In this document: one piece after another, positions 25,275 through 33,070 of the stretch
Position numbering within the stretch: position 1 is the first letter of the stretch
Layout of the letters: each line of letters opens with the position of its first letter
Source: Polyangiaceae bacterium
GTDB taxonomy: Bacteria > Myxococcota_A > Polyangia > Polyangiales > Polyangiaceae
Reading direction: 5' to 3'
DNA: 64,000 nucleotides
NCBI GenBank assembly: GCA_016712345.1
Contig: JADJRH010000001.1
Coordinates: 310,001 to 374,000, forward strand
Notes under the pieces: model-generated
Database searches by the model: none
Told to the model about the DNA's origin: nothing
What the model saw: only the letters and a program-made list of their open reading frames with translations
Position numbers and translations under genes: made by a program

Positions 25275-26717
25275 TTGTGCGATGCGCTCAACCATCCGCG
25301 CCCCAAGAGTTTTGAGCGCTTGGCCCCGGTTCTTGAAGGGTTTGATCGCATCCCCGAAGCAAACTTGCCGGCCGATCTGACGGCCACGTTGCGCCCGTAC
25401 CAGGTGGCGGGCGTTTCGTGGCTTTCGTTTCTTCGCGACACGGGATTGGGAGCGGTGCTCGCCGATGACATGGGCCTCGGCAAAACGCTTCAGATGCTTT
25501 GCGCGATGAACGGGCGCACGCTTGTTGTTTGCCCCAAGAGCGTTGTCTTTAACTGGGCCGATGAAATTCAAAAGTTTCGGCCGGCACTCAAAGCGTCGAC
25601 GTATCACGGTGCGCGCCGGTCCATCGATCCCAACGCCGACGTGGTGATCACGACGTACGCGGTCTTGCGTCTCGATGAGGAGATCTTGTCGAAGCAGGAG
25701 TGGGCGGCGGTGGTGATGGACGAGGCGCAGGCGATCAAAAATCCCGACAGCCAGGTGGCGCGTGCCGCGTACAACCTGCGCGGCGATTTTCGCGTCGCGT
25801 TGTCGGGTACGCCTGTTGAAAACCGCCTCGAAGAGCTTTGGAGTTTGCTCCACTTCACGAACCGCGGATTGCTCGGCGGGCGCCGCGATTTTGATGAACG
25901 CTGGGCAAAGCCGATCGCCAACGGAACATCCGGCGCCGCGGATGCGCTTCGAAAAAAAGTGCGCCCGTTCGTACTGCGGCGCGTGAAGAAGGACGTGGCG
26001 CCGGAGCTGCCGCCTCGCTCCGATCAGGTGCTTTATTGCGAACTCGAAGATGCGGAGGCCAAGGTGTACGACGCGGTGAAGGCCGCAACGCGCAACGAGG
26101 TCGTGAAGAAGCTGTCGGAGGGAACGGGTGTGCTCGCAGCGCTCGAAGCGCTTCTGCGGCTGCGACAGGCGGCATGTCACTCCGCCCTCGTTCCGGGTCA
26201 GTTCGCCGAAACCTCGTCCAAAGTGGAACGGCTCTTGGAGTCGCTTGAAGAGGCCGCGGCCGACGGGCACAAGTCGCTCGTCTTTTCGCAGTGGACTTCG
26301 TTTCTCGATCTGGTGGAGCCGCATCTCAACAAAGCGGGCATCGACTTTGTGCGCCTCGACGGATCGACGCGCGATCGCGCCGGCGTTGTGAACGAATTCC
26401 AGAGTGCGAGTGGCCCTCCGGTTATGCTCATTTCGCTTAAAGCGGGCGGCACGGGGCTAAACTTGACGGCCGCCGACCATGTGTACCTTCTCGACCCGTG
26501 GTGGAACCCGGCCGTGGAGGATCAAGCCGCCGATCGCGCGCACCGCATCGGGCAGGACAAGCCCGTGCTGGTTCACAAGCTGGTCGCGAAAGACACTGTG
26601 GAAGAAGGGATTTTGGCGCTTCAGCAACGCAAGCGCTCGCTCGCCGATGCGGCACTTGGTGAAGCGGATCGAGCCGCGGCGCTCACGCGTGAAGATCTGC
26701 TTGCGCTTCTCGCGTGA
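25275..26717 (+). CDS. SNF2-family helicase, 3' fragment (ATPase core)
   Basis: Carries the whole helicase core: Walker A DDMGLGKT (64-71), motif II MDEAQAI (148-154), motif III LSGTPVENRLEELWSL, and in the C-terminal lobe SLKAGGTGLNLTAADHVYLL and RAHRIGQ. It is the direct in-frame continuation of 23748-25247, interrupted only by TAA 25245-25247. The only start for this fragment alone is a TTG at 25275 with no Shine-Dalgarno, and homologous sequence begins before it (RAAIPALADLCDAL), so it is unlikely to be a separate gene. If expressed, it would be a helicase without its SWIM domain. Confidence 0.82.
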   Translation: MCDALNHPRPKSFERLAPVLEGFDRIPEANLPADLTATLRPYQVAGVSWLSFLRDTGLGAVLADDMGLGKTLQMLCAMNGRTLVVCPKSVVFNWADEIQKFRPALKASTYHGARRSIDPNADVVITTYAVLRLDEEILSKQEWAAVVMDEAQAIKNPDSQVARAAYNLRGDFRVALSGTPVENRLEELWSLLHFTNRGLLGGRRDFDERWAKPIANGTSGAADALRKKVRPFVLRRVKKDVAPELPPRSDQVLYCELEDAEAKVYDAVKAATRNEVVKKLSEGTGVLAALEALLRLRQAACHSALVPGQFAETSSKVERLLESLEEAAADGHKSLVFSQWTSFLDLVEPHLNKAGIDFVRLDGSTRDRAGVVNEFQSASGPPVMLISLKAGGTGLNLTAADHVYLLDPWWNPAVEDQAADRAHRIGQDKPVLVHKLVAKDTVEEGILALQQRKRSLADAALGEADRAAALTREDLLALLA

Positions 26718-26721
26718 AACG

Positions 26722-26764
26722 CGCCGCGTGCGGGCCGAGTTGCCGCGGAGTGAAACACGCGGCG
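26722..26764. terminator. Hairpin between convergent genes
   Basis: CGCCGCGTG (26722-26730) and CACGCGGCG (26756-26764) form a perfect 9-bp stem with a 25-bp loop, exactly between the end of the SNF2 gene and the end of the MglA-like gene. No T-run follows, so it may act as a bidirectional stabiliser or Rho-type boundary rather than an intrinsic terminator. Confidence 0.45.
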
Positions 26765-26767
26765 AAG

Positions 26768-27916
26768 TTACACAATCGCGTTTCGAGCAATGCGCGCGTC
26801 GATGAGAAGCGCGTACGCGGTGAGCACGTCGCGAGCGGTCACAATCGTTCCGCCGCGGGCTGCGCGGACAAGTGAACGGAACGACAGGTAACGCCGCCCG
26901 TCAAGCCCGAGGAGAAGCGGCACAACAGCTGCGTCGCGCGGCGCATCGGTGGTTCCGAAAAGGCTCGCCGCGCTCGCGAGCACGCGCGAAAGAAGCGTTT
27001 CGCAAAGCTCCAACGCAAGCGTGTACCGCGCCTGAGCGAGCGCCGCTTCAAGTTCGCGCACCATGGGCTGATCGGCCTCGCTCCAAAGCTCCGCAAACGA
27101 CACTCCGGTTGCGGCGGGCGGCGGCGCTACCGGCTTCGACGATCGCGTTTCAACCCGCAGCGTGGTTTCGTTGCTCAGCGACTTTACGGGCACGCGATCG
27201 TCGAGCGTGGCCGGACCGGAGCGCGCCGCCTCGGAACTGGGTGTGCGCGGCGAATCGGTGGGCTGCGTCGGCTTTGCGGCGACCTCGGCGTTCACTTCCG
27301 TGGCATCTTCAAGCGGGCCCTCCACGTCACTTTCGCTGGCCTCACCGATCATCGCGTCGGGCGGAATGGACGGCCATTCGCTGCGTCGGGTGGGCAAACG
27401 CGCCACGACCACATCATCGGCCGCATTGGCAGAGGCGCCGCGCAAGGCGCTCGCGAGGCCTTCTTCGGCGATTTCTTCAGCCGCGCTCTGCTCATCAAGG
27501 CGCGCGGGCATTTTCGTTTCAAATGCGCGCAACACGCTCTCGGCGATTTTTGAAAGCGTTTCGTATACGCCTTCGCCTGAGCGCGCACAGGTGGCCACGC
27601 TCGGAGCGCCCATTGGGTTGAGCAGCTGATCCAGTTCCTCAACAGGCAACAGATCGGGCAGATCGCGCTTGTTGTGCTGAAACACGATGGGCAGCTGCGC
27701 GAGATCGCGGCCTTGCTCACGCAGGTTTTCGCGCAGATTTTCAAGGCTTTCGAGATTTGCGTCGGCCCTCAAGATCTGCGAATCGCTCACGAATACAATG
27801 CCGTCGGCGCCGGTGAGAACGAGTTTGCGCGTGGCGTTGAAGTACACCTGGCCGGGCACTGTAAAGAGCTGAAGGCGAATGGACATGCCTCGCATCGGCG
27901 GGAGGCGCACCGGCAA
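26768..27916 (-). CDS. MglA-like GTPase, 3' part with long C-terminal tail
   Basis: Continues the GTPase begun at 28092. The conserved MglA words LQLFTVPGQVYFNATRKLVL and GADGIVFVSDSQ follow at once, then the guanine-specificity motif HNKRD and a Ser/Ala-Ser-like CARSGEGV loop. After the G-domain comes a tail of about 220 residues: an Ala/Pro/Ser-rich acidic linker and a helical C-terminal module (FAELWSEADQPMVRELE onward). MglA proteins are about 195 residues, so this tail is unusual. One missing T at 27915-27919 (five A on the plus strand; six are needed) breaks the frame. The ATG at 27916 is internal to the family alignment and probably not a true start. Confidence 0.78.
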   Translation of the reverse strand: MPVRLPPMRGMSIRLQLFTVPGQVYFNATRKLVLTGADGIVFVSDSQILRADANLESLENLRENLREQGRDLAQLPIVFQHNKRDLPDLLPVEELDQLLNPMGAPSVATCARSGEGVYETLSKIAESVLRAFETKMPARLDEQSAAEEIAEEGLASALRGASANAADDVVVARLPTRRSEWPSIPPDAMIGEASESDVEGPLEDATEVNAEVAAKPTQPTDSPRTPSSEAARSGPATLDDRVPVKSLSNETTLRVETRSSKPVAPPPAATGVSFAELWSEADQPMVRELEAALAQARYTLALELCETLLSRVLASAASLFGTTDAPRDAAVVPLLLGLDGRRYLSFRSLVRAARGGTIVTARDVLTAYALLIDARIARNAIV

Positions 27917-28092
27917 AAATCGAAGTAAAGCGTGCGGTCCACCGGCGTTGCGAGCGACACCAACTTGCCGCGATGCTCCGGCTTTGTGGACGCGTGCAGA
28001 TATTCGAGCGTGGTGGTTTTGCCGCCGAGACCCGGGCCGTAAAAAACAATCTTGAATACAAGCTCCCGCGAGAGCGGGTTCACGGAGGCCAT
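27787..28092 (-). CDS. MglA-like GTPase, 5' fragment (frameshifted)
   Basis: Residues 1-59 align with the start of MglA family Ras-like GTPases: P-loop YGPGLGGKTT at about 18-27 and the switch-adjacent words LVSLATPVDRTLYFDF. After Phe59 the frame turns into Cys/Arg-rich nonsense and stops at 27787, while the expected continuation (LPVRLPPMRGMSIRLQLFTV) lies in the -1 frame of the next entry. MglA-type GTPases set cell polarity and motility in Myxococcota and appear in many other settings. Start ATG 28092. Confidence 0.78.
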   Translation of the reverse strand: MASVNPLSRELVFKIVFYGPGLGGKTTTLEYLHASTKPEHRGKLVSLATPVDRTLYFDFCRCASRRCEACPFAFSSLQCPARCTSTPRANSFSPAPTALYS

Positions 28093-28420
28093 AAGGCCGA
28101 GACAGCCTACACGAAGAGCACGCGGCGCCGCACCCTCACAAACGTTTGCCGGCGGCCGTCACATTGCAGACGTGGACGGAACGCGTACGACGGGCCGCTG
28201 CGCGCGGCGAAAGCAATCTAGGCGCGGCGACGAGCAACAACGCGCATGTGCGCCCGTGCCTGTAAAAACGGGCGACGAGGTCTCGCCGTAAAAGAGAGAG
28301 AGATCAAGAAACCGCAGGGCGTGCGAAACACGTCCACACGGCCGTGAGAATGCCGCGCCTGCGGGCGGGCACGCTTGGCGTCAAACCACGGAGAGCCCAC
28401 GAAAAGCGGGCGAACGATGC
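28093..28420. other. Intergenic region of 328 bp
   Basis: No gene seen. It contains a terminator-like hairpin for the PA14 lipoprotein gene (28264-28287) and presumably the promoter of the MglA-like gene; no promoter could be recognised with confidence. Confidence 0.5.
28264..28287 (-). terminator. Intrinsic terminator candidate after PA14 lipoprotein
   Basis: On the minus strand GGCGA-(7 nt)-TCGCC is followed by CG and TTTTT. It lies about 135 bp after the stop of the PA14-domain gene and before the MglA-like gene. The stem is short (5 bp, extendable with a bulge), so moderate support only. Confidence 0.4.
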
Positions 28421-29116
28421 TCAACGCATGCCGACAACGAGCACATCTTGGCCGCCCACAACCGTGTAGAGCTGGAGCGCCACAGAGCCTTTGGAGGCCT
28501 GAAAATAGTCGAGTTGAAGTTGGTGATTGCCCACGTCGAGCGTGACGTCGCCGGTGGCAGTGGTGGCTGTGTGTACACCGTCGTTGTCGACCACTTTGCG
28601 GCCGTCGATGTAGAGAATCGCGCCGTCGTCGGACACGAGTTTGAATGTGTACTTTCCGGTCGCGGGCACGCCGATGGTCCCTGTGTATTGAATGCCGAAC
28701 CACTCGTCCTGCTGAAGCGCACCGGGAAATCCGCCGCTGAACGTTTGCGGCAGCACGTTGAACTTGTCGGTGTACATCTGGCCAAACGGCACGAGTTCGC
28801 GGAAGTTGGGCATTGTTTTGCTGCCCTCGGGGATCACGTAGGCGTTGCCGCGAAACGCCGCTTTTGCCTGGCCGCCGAAGACTGTGGAGCCGGTGACAGT
28901 GGGCGTTTCATCACCTGTGGTTGTGCCGCCGCCGCTTCCCGGTTTGGAAAGCCCGCCGGGTCGTACAACGGGGCCTTTTGATGTGGTTGTTGCGGCGGGT
29001 TTTGCCTTTGATGTTTTGCCTTTCGGCGGAGGGCTTGAGTACGTGTAGATCGTGCAGCCGGTGAGCGAGAGGCAGGCTGCGAGGGCGAGGGGCACAGCCA
29101 AAGCGACGGGTTTCAT
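28421..29116 (-). CDS. PA14-domain lipoprotein
   Basis: A 231-residue lipoprotein (lipobox LTGC, Cys21), with a Lys/Thr/Gly-rich linker (25-80) and a C-terminal PA14-like domain (about 100-231). The core PA14 words are present: GKYTFKLVSDDGAILYIDG, then KVVDNDG, and a closing strand SVALQLYTV. PA14 domains are beta-barrels that bind carbohydrate in many adhesins, toxins and glycosidases; carbohydrate binding at the outer surface is the inference. A terminator-like hairpin follows at 28264-28287. It lies 51 bp downstream of the rhomboid gene. Confidence 0.82.
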   Translation of the reverse strand: MKPVALAVPLALAACLSLTGCTIYTYSSPPPKGKTSKAKPAATTTSKGPVVRPGGLSKPGSGGGTTTGDETPTVTGSTVFGGQAKAAFRGNAYVIPEGSKTMPNFRELVPFGQMYTDKFNVLPQTFSGGFPGALQQDEWFGIQYTGTIGVPATGKYTFKLVSDDGAILYIDGRKVVDNDGVHTATTATGDVTLDVGNHQLQLDYFQASKGSVALQLYTVVGGQDVLVVGMR

Positions 29117-29167
29117 GGCATCTCCTGGGCGTGAACAGGGTTTAGACGACGGCTCAGGCGGGGGGAA

Positions 29168-30130
29168 TCAAATGTGCCCAAAAAACTCCAAACGACGATT
29201 GTGTTGCGCCGCGTCAACCAAGCTTCGGAGGCATGCATTTTTCCCGAAATCGGCCGAACGCTGGGCCAAAAAGAGCGATACCAGAACGAGCACGATCGCC
29301 GCGGCCGCACCGATGTTGGCGAGGAGCGGCTGCTTGGGTTGGGGATATTTGGCAAACACGAAACCGAGCACCGCGCCCGTGATGAGGCCGCCGATGTGGG
29401 CGCCGTTGTTGATGCTAAAGCCCATGAGATTGACGATCACGGCGAAAAACACCGCTTGGCCGGCGTACGAGCGCCATCTTTTGTCGCGCATCTGTAAGAG
29501 CCAACCGATCACCATTCCCATCACGCCAAACACGGCTCCGCTGGCCCCGGCGGTCAGCACGATCGATCGGGCCGGAAACAGCGCGTCGAAAGCGATGTTG
29601 ACCCCAAAGCCGGCAACACCGCACGCGACATACGCGAGCACAAAGCGCGCGGTGCCAACACCGGGTTCCACAACGCGCGCCGCGTTCACGAACGTGAGCA
29701 TGTTCATCACAATATGAAGCACGCCGATGTGCACAAACACCGCTGAAACAAGGCGATACGGCTCAGCCAGCGTGTGCTCCGCCGAGATCAACATCGCCCC
29801 GAATTGACGAAGCTGCGCGTTGTTTCCGCCTGACATGAGGCCGTTTAGTGTTCCGCACGAAAGCATCGACGCGAGCTGGCCAACGAACACCAACACGGTG
29901 ATCGTCACGAGCACTTTGGCTCCCCAAAGTTGCTTCGGATCGAGGCGGGATTTTAATACCGACACACCCGCCCCCACCGCTCCGAGCGGCTCCGAACACC
30001 GGATGCACCGGCTGAACCCAACACCGTTGAGAGCGCCGCACTTGGGGCACGCCCGTGTTTTGCTTTCCACGTCCAAGTGCTGGCACCGCGGGCCGCGCGC
30101 CGCAAATCGACAACGTTTGTCGCCGGCCAC
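29168..30130 (-). CDS. Rhomboid intramembrane serine protease with zinc ribbon
   Basis: An N-terminal zinc-ribbon (CPKCG ... CIRC, about 28-45) precedes a six-to-seven-helix rhomboid domain. The catalytic Ser197 lies in TAGASGAVFG and His245 in NNGAHIGG; HIGVLHIVMNM (134-144) matches the conserved helix 2 with Asn143. The dyad is intact, so protease activity is expected, cutting single-pass membrane proteins. The start is unsure: GTG 30130, or GTG 30070 which would start directly before the zinc ribbon (MESKTRACPKC). An N-terminal ribbon on a rhomboid is seen in several bacterial groups. Confidence 0.87.
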   Translation of the reverse strand: MAGDKRCRFAARGPRCQHLDVESKTRACPKCGALNGVGFSRCIRCSEPLGAVGAGVSVLKSRLDPKQLWGAKVLVTITVLVFVGQLASMLSCGTLNGLMSGGNNAQLRQFGAMLISAEHTLAEPYRLVSAVFVHIGVLHIVMNMLTFVNAARVVEPGVGTARFVLAYVACGVAGFGVNIAFDALFPARSIVLTAGASGAVFGVMGMVIGWLLQMRDKRWRSYAGQAVFFAVIVNLMGFSINNGAHIGGLITGAVLGFVFAKYPQPKQPLLANIGAAAAIVLVLVSLFLAQRSADFGKNACLRSLVDAAQHNRRLEFFGHI

Positions 30131-30447
30131 TCAAGCCACAAACGCGTTCTTGAGTGTGGCCAGCGAAAAAAACAGCCGCGATCGGCCGGCCGCGGCGCCG
30201 AGCGTAAGGTTCGCGCGCCTGCCGACGTTTTCTCCCCGTGCAGCTTGAGACGTTGAACCACCCCGCGAAACGCGCGCCGCAAACGGCGGAACAGCGCGCA
30301 GGCTTCGGCTCTTATTTGGACGCGGCCCCGGTGGTCTTCGGCTCACGCGTTGATTTTTTTTCCAACGCAGCGCGTTCGCGGCGGCGCACGTTTTGGGAGC
30401 GCCGCCTGGGCCAAGCAGGCGTTGCGAACGTGCGAGCAGCGGAAGCG

Positions 30448-31167
30448 ATGCGTCCGGCCGCCGTTCTCGGTATCGTGCGCGCCGTGGCCGTAGCTCGACC
30501 CGACTTGGAAACCGAGCGCCTGATTTGTGAGCGGGCGCGCGCGGGGGACCGCGCAGCAATGGGCGAGCTTCTGCGCAAATACGGGCCGATCTTGTATCGA
30601 TCGGTGCTGATGCCGCGCCTCGGGTCAGAGGCCGCAGCGCAGGACGCGCTCGCCGAAACGTACGCCCGCGTTGTGGAGCGATTTGACCGATTTCAATGGC
30701 AGGCGTGCGGTTTTTACCCGTGGCTCCGCGTTGTGGGCATGCGCATCGCGCTCGACATTTTGCGAGCCAAGCGCCGCGAGCTGTTGTTTGAGCCCGATGA
30801 CCTACAGCGTGAAATCGACGCCTCGGAAACCGATCTCACGAGCCGCGGTGAAGTGGAGCTGTGTGAAAAACGCGACTTGGCCGATGCGCGGGCGCGCGTT
30901 GATGAAGCGATGAAAACGCTCAATCCACGCTACGCAACCGCTATTCGGCTGCGCGTGCTTGAAGAAAAATCGCGCGAAGAAGTGGCCGCGACTTTGGGCG
31001 TAACCGTGTCAACCTTTGATGTGGTTTTGCATCGGTCGCTCGCGGCGCTGAAAAAAGCGTTGATGAAACAGTCGGGTGATCTGTCAGGTGAAGCCGACGG
31101 CGACGTTTTGCAGGTTCAAGCCGCACCCAAAACATCGGCGCGGCAGCAAAAGGAGACGTTGCGATGA
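30448..31167 (+). CDS. ECF-type RNA polymerase sigma factor
   Basis: About 239 residues. Sigma region 2 is visible (ERARAGDRAAMGELLRKYG ... AETYARVVERFDRF ... FYPWLRVVGMRIALDILRAK) and region 4 with its helix-turn-helix (EEKSREEVAATLGVTVSTF, VVLHRSLAALKKAL). The extra 30-residue acidic piece between them (FEPDDLQREIDASETDL) is a linker. The ATG at 30448 has GCGGAAG upstream and gives a normal ECF N-terminus; the frame is open further up to 30238 but that part is Arg-rich and unlike the family. It overlaps the next gene by ATGA, so it heads a three-gene operon with a likely anti-sigma protein. Confidence 0.85.
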   Translation: MRPAAVLGIVRAVAVARPDLETERLICERARAGDRAAMGELLRKYGPILYRSVLMPRLGSEAAAQDALAETYARVVERFDRFQWQACGFYPWLRVVGMRIALDILRAKRRELLFEPDDLQREIDASETDLTSRGEVELCEKRDLADARARVDEAMKTLNPRYATAIRLRVLEEKSREEVAATLGVTVSTFDVVLHRSLAALKKALMKQSGDLSGEADGDVLQVQAAPKTSARQQKETLR

Positions 31168-32033
31168 AGGGCGAGCGAAAGCTGTCGCTTGTAAAGCCCG
31201 CCCCCACCCCGAGCGAGGCGGAGCGGCCGAGCGACATTGAAATGCCGGAAGGTGAAGCCCCCGTTTCACCCGAAGAGTTGCGCGACGCCGCAGCGCTGCG
31301 CGTTGCGATGGATCGAGGCGACGATGCGTTCGGCGATTTGCTTCGCGCGGCGGTGAACCCGAGCGGCATCGCGGGCGACGACCTTGATGCGATCTTGGCG
31401 CGCGCCATGGGCGATGCCGACGCAAAGCCCACAGCGCTTGAAGCGCGCGAAGCCGACAAGCTTCGCGCGAGTCTCGCCGAGCACGACGCCGAGCGCGAAG
31501 GTACACTTGTGGCCGGCCCCGGCGCTCGGGCGCGTCGAGAAAACGAAGCGGCATTGGCGGTGGCGTTGCGCGCGGCGTGGGCACCTTCTCAAATTGGGAC
31601 AGCTAAAAACGATGCTCTTGTGAGCCGCGCGCTCGCCAAACAAGCCGCGAACAATTCGGGAGCGGGGCATCCGGTTCCCGCCGCGCGCAAAGAACAAAAC
31701 GAAGGGCCGGCGCCGCTTTCATTGCGTCGGTTTCGCATGGGGCCGCGCGCCTACGGAGCGATGGCGGCGGTGGTTGCTATGGCCGCAGGTGTACTCTTGC
31801 TCGTGACGCGCGTAGGACCCACGTCGGCTCCCACTCCGGGGGCTCAGGCGCCTACGGCGGCCACGCAGCGCGAGCACATCGCGCGCATCGGTGTTCGCTC
31901 CACGAGCGACCTGTTTGACGCAACAACGCCGTTTCCCAAACAGGGTGGTGAAACAGCGCGTGTGGATCGAATCGCGGGAGCGCGCGCTTCGGATCTGAGG
32001 GCCAATCGCTTTGCGGCGTGGGGTGTCCGATGA
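31164..32033 (+). CDS. Single-pass membrane protein, putative anti-sigma factor
   Basis: A 289-residue protein with one membrane segment (about 194-213, GAMAAVVAMAAGVLLLV), a cytosolic N-terminal part and a short outer C-terminal part. It has no recognisable zinc-anti-sigma motif (no HxxxCxxC), but its position, overlapping the ECF sigma stop by ATGA, is the standard place for an anti-sigma factor; the N-terminal 190 residues contain two similar Ala-rich helical units (ALRVAMDRGDDAFGDLLRAA and ALAVALRAAWAPSQI). Function is inferred from context. Confidence 0.6.
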   Translation: MKGERKLSLVKPAPTPSEAERPSDIEMPEGEAPVSPEELRDAAALRVAMDRGDDAFGDLLRAAVNPSGIAGDDLDAILARAMGDADAKPTALEAREADKLRASLAEHDAEREGTLVAGPGARARRENEAALAVALRAAWAPSQIGTAKNDALVSRALAKQAANNSGAGHPVPAARKEQNEGPAPLSLRRFRMGPRAYGAMAAVVAMAAGVLLLVTRVGPTSAPTPGAQAPTAATQREHIARIGVRSTSDLFDATTPFPKQGGETARVDRIAGARASDLRANRFAAWGVR

Positions 32034-32803
32034 TTCGCCGCGAACAGAATACCAATTGTATTCAATCCACGAACAGCGTCTCGTTCAATGGGGCGATCAC
32101 ATTCGACAAGCCAAACGCATCTGCGTTGATCGCCGATAAAGCGGCGGCGCGGCGGCGCAACGTTGGATTGTCGGCGCTTGTCGCGCTGGCGATCACCGCG
32201 CTTATCGGGTGCGCTCACCAAGATCCCGGTGGCAGCGAGAGTGACAGTCCGGCGCCCAAACCAGCCGCGTGTTCGTGTGAAGAAGAAGCTGTTGTCGATC
32301 CGACGTTGCTCGCGTTTCTATCCTTGGCGCGCGCCGCGCACCACGATGCGGATCTGTCGGTTGAAGCGGGTGATCGCGCGGCCGCCGTTGCGGCGTTAAC
32401 GCGCGTTGTGAAAGCGCCTTGGCCCGGCAAAAAGCCGCCGGAAGTGATTGAGGTGAGTGCCGATACGCTCGCGCGCATTGCCGATCTCGAAAGCGAAGAT
32501 GACAAATTCGACGATGCCTCGCGTCACGTGGAGGAGGGCATCGCGCTCGCGACGGAGCCCACACATTTTCGAGGGCGCTTGTTTGAGGTTCGCGGCTTGG
32601 TAGAAGAGCGTCGCAGCAAAGCGCTCGCCGCAAAAGGCGACACAACGGGCGCCGAAAACGCTCGAAAAGAAGCACTCAAGGCGTACGGGCAGGCGCTCGA
32701 CATTCAAGAAGACGTGATCGCGCGGGCGCTCAAAGCCAAAGAAAAAGACACGCCTCCGGGCGGCTCGGCGCAGCCAACCGGCACATCAAAGCCTTTTAAA
32801 TAA
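32030..32803 (+). CDS. Lipoprotein with helical repeats, operon with ECF sigma
   Basis: A 257-residue protein. A hydrophobic segment with a lipobox (TALIGC, about 53-58) follows a long polar N-terminus of about 40 residues, unusual for a signal peptide, so the true start may be later. The mature part starts with Glu/Cys-rich CSCEEEA and continues as amphipathic helices with a TPR-like alternation (AARAAHHDADLSVEAGDRAA, ALKAYGQALDIQEDVIARAL). It overlaps the membrane protein by ATGA. It may be the envelope sensor or target of this sigma system; unproven. Confidence 0.6.
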   Translation: MIRREQNTNCIQSTNSVSFNGAITFDKPNASALIADKAAARRRNVGLSALVALAITALIGCAHQDPGGSESDSPAPKPAACSCEEEAVVDPTLLAFLSLARAAHHDADLSVEAGDRAAAVAALTRVVKAPWPGKKPPEVIEVSADTLARIADLESEDDKFDDASRHVEEGIALATEPTHFRGRLFEVRGLVEERRSKALAAKGDTTGAENARKEALKAYGQALDIQEDVIARALKAKEKDTPPGGSAQPTGTSKPFK

Positions 32804-32873
32804 GGGTTGGCGGCAACGTCACCAACGCGCGGTCTCCGGCGCGAGCCTTGATTTGCGTTGAGGCCGCGGCAAA

Positions 32874-32895
32874 TGAGTACGCAATTGTGTACTCA
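32874..32895. promoter_or_regulatory. Inverted repeat upstream of tRNA-Leu
   Basis: TGAGTAC-N8-GTACTCA, 7-bp arms, at 32874-32895. It lies 54 bp before the tRNA and after the lipoprotein gene. A -10-like CATATT (32925-32930) sits 18 bp before the tRNA start. Could be a binding site or a weak terminator of the preceding operon. Confidence 0.3.
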
Positions 32896-32948
32896 CAAAC
32901 ACCGGCTCGCAAAACGGCGCGGCTCATATTAAGCTGCGCTCCGGTTTT

Positions 32949-33034
32949 GGCCCCGTGGCGGAATGGTAGACGTCGCGGATTTAAAATCCGTTGCCGTAAC
33001 AGGCGTGTCGGTTCGAGTCCGACCGGGGCTACCA
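32949..33034 (+). tRNA. tRNA-Leu (anticodon UAA)
   Basis: A complete cloverleaf: acceptor stem GGCCCCG pairs with CGGGGCT (G1-U72 as in E. coli tRNA-Leu UAA), D-arm GCGGAATGGTAGAC, anticodon stem/loop GCGGA-TTTAAAA-TCCGT with anticodon TAA at 32982-32984, a long class-II variable arm (GTTGCCGTAACAGGCGT), and a T-arm GTCGGTTCGAGTCCGAC. The CCA end is encoded (33032-33034). At 86 nt it is normal for a leucine tRNA. Confidence 0.97.
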
Positions 33035-33070
33035 AGGCAAAGTCAAACTGCCAATCACACACCTGAATAG

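Noticed and set aside
25212..26324. 370-codon open frame on the minus strand across the SNF2 core
   Set aside because: Antisense to intact helicase motifs; His/Arg-rich shadow.
30238..30447. Longer N-terminus of the ECF sigma factor
   Set aside because: The extra 70 residues are Arg/Ala-rich and unlike sigma factors; the ATG at 30448 has a purine-rich site upstream.
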